DNA of 8,340 nucleotides from NCBI GenBank assembly GCA_900555795.1, contig USMP01000040.1, positions 1 through 8,340 on the forward strand, given 5' to 3'. Below are positions 6,273-8,340 of this stretch, piece by piece. Position numbers and translations under genes: made by a program. Position 1 is the first letter of the stretch, and each line of letters opens with the position of its first letter. Origin of the DNA: an uncultured Eubacteriales bacterium (GTDB lineage Bacteria; Bacillota; Clostridia; Oscillospirales; Oscillospiraceae). The notes beneath the pieces are model-generated. The model did no database searches. It was not told the DNA's origin and saw only the letters and a program-made list of their open reading frames with translations.

Positions 6273-6314
6273 CAGGTCCCACAAATAAATTTTTATTAAA
6301 GGAATGATACGACT
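6273..6314 (+). other. AT-rich intergenic spacer between gmk and rpoZ
   Basis: This 42-base gap stands out from the GC-rich surroundings. It contains AATAAA-TT-TTTATT, an inverted repeat whose two-base loop is too tight for a stable RNA hairpin. It ends in AAAGGA (6298-6303), a modest ribosome site 11 bases before rpoZ ATG 6315. The AT-rich run may help ribosome loading or be a weak promoter, but no -35 box is convincing. Confidence 0.3.
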
Positions 6315-6536
6315 ATGATGCTCTATCCCGCTATGAATAAGCTGACAGCCAACGTACCTAACCGCTACCTGCTGGTGAATGTGGTGGCCCGCCGGGCCCG
6401 CCAAATTGCCCAGGAGGCGGATGACACCGGCGAGAAGCTGGATATCAAGCCTGTGACTATGGCCATTCAGGAGGTGGCGGATGGCAAACTCTCTGTGACC
6501 GCCACCGATGTGGTGATTCGGGACGTGGAGGCCTGA
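6315..6536 (+). CDS. rpoZ: RNA polymerase omega subunit
   Basis: Omega is the small subunit that wraps the beta-prime C-terminus and helps RNA polymerase assemble. The 73-residue product has the family's core helix NRYLLVNVVARRARQIAQ (16-33), the KPVTMAIQEV helix (45-54) and the short ADGKL turn, comparable to the E. coli motif with ARRARQ. The length is in the usual range (B. subtilis 67, E. coli 91). Two adjacent ATG codons (6315 and 6318) are possible starts. The ribosome site AAAGGA (6298-6303) lies 11 bases before the first, so I chose that one. Its place right after gmk is conserved across Bacillota. The charged segment between the two helices (34-44) is typical and variable. Confidence 0.95.
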   Translation: MMLYPAMNKLTANVPNRYLLVNVVARRARQIAQEADDTGEKLDIKPVTMAIQEVADGKLSVTATDVVIRDVEA

Positions 6537-6553
6537 TGCCCCAGCAGAAGATG

Positions 6554-6559
6554 AGGAGG
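6554..6559 (+). promoter_or_regulatory. Ribosome binding site deciding the priA start at 6567
   Basis: AGGAGG is seven bases before ATG 6567, ideal spacing, and only one base before the in-frame ATG 6561. The start at 6567 is therefore preferred; choosing 6561 would add only two residues (M-T). Confidence 0.6.
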
Positions 6560-6566
6560 GATGACG

Positions 6567-8340
6567 ATGGATCAGGTGGCCCGGGTGGCCGTTTCCGCCG
6601 CTACCTACGCCATTGACAAGCCCTATGACTACCGGGTGCCCCAGGCGCTTTTGGGAAAGGCCCAGGTGGGCATGCGCGTCACAGTGCCCTTTGGCAGGGG
6701 AAATCGGACTAGCGAGGGGTTGATCCTGGCCCTGGTGGAGGACAGTCCACGGCCGGAACTGAAGGCGCTCTCCAGCCTGCTGGACCAGGAGCCGGTGCTG
6801 GGGGGCGAGGAAATTAAGCTGGCGCTGTGGCTGCGGGAGCGGTACTTCTGTACCCTCTACGACGGGGTCAAGGCCCTGCTTCCTGCGGGACTCTGGTATC
6901 GGATTCAAGAGGTTTACACGCTGGCCGTGGACCGGGAGACGGCTCTGGCTGCGGCAGTGGGCGACAAGGAAAAAAATGTGCTGGAACTGCTGGCTGGGCG
7001 GGGCGGAAGCTGCGAACTGGAGACCATGAAGGCCCTCTGCGGCGACAGTGTCACTGCCCAGCTGCGCTGCCTGGTGGAGCGCGGCCTTGTGACGGAGGAT
7101 ACCACCTCCCGGCGCAAAATATCTGATAAATTGGTGCGCCGGGTGACGTTGGCGGTGGCGCCGGAGGAGGCCATGGCGGCGGTCGAGCCCAGGCGGCGCT
7201 CTGCGCCCCTCCGCTACGAGGTGGTAAAGCTTCTCTGTACCGTGGGCAGCGGACTCTCCAGCGACATCTGCTACTTTACCGGTGCCTCTATGCAGACGCT
7301 GAAGGGGCTGGAGAAGAGCGGTCTGGTGACATTTTCCCAGGAGGAGGCCCTTCGGGTACCCAGGACGGACAGTGCCGACGGTGCGCCTATCGTGCTCAAC
7401 CAGGAGCAGCAGGCGGCCTACGACGGGATTTTGGCCATGTCGGAGACGGGAAAGCCCGGCTGCGCTCTGCTCTACGGCGTAACCGGCAGCGGTAAGACCG
7501 CTGTGTATATCCGTCTGCTGCAGGAAGTCGTCCGCCGTGGCCGCCAGGGGATGATCCTGGTTCCTGAGATTGCTCTTACCCCTCAGATCATGGCCAAGTT
7601 CAGTGCATACTTTGGGGATAAAGTAGTTATGCTTCACAGCAATCTTCCCATGAGCGAGCGCTATGACCAATGGAAGCGTATTCGCCGGGGGGAGGTCAAT
7701 GTGGTTTTGGGAACTCGCAGCGCGGTCTTTGCTCCTCTGGACCGGCTGGGAATGGTGATTCTGGACGAGGAGCAGGAGAGCAGCTACCAATCGGAGAACC
7801 AGCCCCGCTACCACGCCCGGGATGTGGCGAAATTCCGCTGTGCCCAGAGCGGCGCAACTCTGGTGCTGGGCTCCGCCACCCCCTCGGTGGAGAGCACATA
7901 TTTCGCCCAGAAGGGCGCCTATCAAAAGCTGATCCTTCGCAGCCGGTACAACCGGCAGCCTCTGCCAAGGGTGCTGATTGCGGATATGCGCCAGGAGGTG
8001 CGCCGGGGCAACGCCGGAATTATCAGCGAGTGTCTGCGGGGCGAGTTGGCGGAGAACCTGAGGCGGGGAGAGCAGAGCATTTTGTTTTTAAACCGCCGGG
8101 GCAATAGCCGCATGCTGCTGTGCGGGGAGTGCGGCGGGGTGCCGGAGTGTCCCCGGTGCAGTGTGCCCCTGACGTACCACAGCGCCAATGGCCGGCTGAT
8201 GTGCCACTACTGCGGCCACTCCGAGCGGGCGGAGAGCACCTGCGACGAGTGCGGTGGATTGATGAAGCCTGTCGGTGTGGGTACCCAGCGGGTGGAGGAG
8301 GAGTTGGAGTGCCTTTTTCCCGGCACCCAGGTACTCCGTA
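6567..8340 (+). CDS. priA: Primosomal protein N' (replication-restart helicase PriA), 3' end beyond window
   Basis: PriA is the 3'-to-5' superfamily 2 DNA helicase that recognises stalled forks and reloads the replisome. The frame is open to the window edge, giving 591 residues; PriA proteins usually have about 730-805, so the C-terminal part is outside. The visible order is the N-terminal 3'-DNA-end binding domain (about 1-105, KPYDYRVP near 18-25), a winged-helix region (about 110-270), helicase lobe 1 with Walker A GVTGSGKT (304-311, K310) and motif II D400-E401-E402-Q403, then GSATPS (motif III), and the zinc-binding insert with all eight cysteines: C519, C522, C528, C531, C546, C549, C559 and C562. 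Motif II reads DEEQ where E. coli and B. subtilis have DEEH. The gene starts 30 bases after rpoZ; coaBC, often placed between them in Bacillota, is missing. No frameshift is seen. Confidence 0.96.
   Translation, partial: MDQVARVAVSAATYAIDKPYDYRVPQALLGKAQVGMRVTVPFGRGNRTSEGLILALVEDSPRPELKALSSLLDQEPVLGGEEIKLALWLRERYFCTLYDGVKALLPAGLWYRIQEVYTLAVDRETALAAAVGDKEKNVLELLAGRGGSCELETMKALCGDSVTAQLRCLVERGLVTEDTTSRRKISDKLVRRVTLAVAPEEAMAAVEPRRRSAPLRYEVVKLLCTVGSGLSSDICYFTGASMQTLKGLEKSGLVTFSQEEALRVPRTDSADGAPIVLNQEQQAAYDGILAMSETGKPGCALLYGVTGSGKTAVYIRLLQEVVRRGRQGMILVPEIALTPQIMAKFSAYFGDKVVMLHSNLPMSERYDQWKRIRRGEVNVVLGTRSAVFAPLDRLGMVILDEEQESSYQSENQPRYHARDVAKFRCAQSGATLVLGSATPSVESTYFAQKGAYQKLILRSRYNRQPLPRVLIADMRQEVRRGNAGIISECLRGELAENLRRGEQSILFLNRRGNSRMLLCGECGGVPECPRCSVPLTYHSANGRLMCHYCGHSERAESTCDECGGLMKPVGVGTQRVEEELECLFPGTQVLR

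Noticed and set aside
6304..6318. Four-codon frame (M-I-R-L-stop) overlapping the rpoZ start
   Set aside because: Its ATG directly abuts the AAAGGA site with no spacing, so it is not likely to be translated.
5422..6536. remA-gmk-rpoZ as a new nucleotide-signalling island with cdaA
   Set aside because: This run is a conserved Bacillota arrangement. Nearness to cdaA alone does not support a new system.
5442..7925. An 827-codon open frame on the - strand opposite remA, gmk, rpoZ and priA
   Set aside because: It lies opposite four well-identified genes, is rich in His, Gln, Leu, Gly and Arg, and shows no domain. It is a typical shadow of GC-rich coding DNA.

Overview
The window is a GC-rich, almost fully coding stretch of a bacterial chromosome, with every gene on the + strand. 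The order yicC-remA-gmk-rpoZ-priA is the classic Bacillota arrangement. A membrane CdaA/CdaR pair, a stand-alone RseC-like protein and a DUF5685/J-domain pair lie in front of it. Together with the GC-rich codon use this suggests a Clostridia member, probably an Oscillospiraceae-type gut anaerobe. That placement is inference from synteny and composition.

Layout. Positions 1-366 carry no convincing protein gene. About 33-246 of this (possibly 5-278) can be drawn as a compact, multi-branched RNA with several near-perfect helices, and I cannot name its family. A possible sigma-A-type promoter (320-348) follows. Then come cdaA (388-1278), cdaR (1271-2506), an RseC/MucC-like membrane protein (2519-2923), a DUF5685 protein (2932-3831) and a J-domain protein with a cysteine-rich tail (3828-4487). 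After a 39-base gap the second block holds yicC with a TTG start (4527-5411), remA (5422-5682), gmk (5679-6272), a 42-base AT-rich gap, rpoZ (6315-6536) and the first 591 codons of priA (6567 to the window edge, no stop reached).

How the genes work together. CdaA makes the second messenger c-di-AMP at the membrane, and CdaR is its extracytoplasmic partner. RseC-like and DUF5685 have uncertain roles. The J-protein is expected to recruit an Hsp70 (DnaK) to some client. The second block is housekeeping and regulation: an RNase-family protein (YicC), a small DNA-binding regulator (RemA), GMP kinase, the RNA polymerase omega subunit and the replication-restart helicase. Spacings of 30 bases or less and ATGA overlaps imply translational coupling inside each block, and no clear terminator separates the blocks, so the set may be read as one long operon.

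Most worth a second look: the structured RNA ahead of cdaA, the coupled DUF5685/J-protein pair with its seven-cysteine tail, the absence of coaBC between rpoZ and priA and of glmM after cdaR, and the DEEQ (rather than DEEH) motif II of PriA. I see no mobile element, CRISPR array, tRNA or rRNA.
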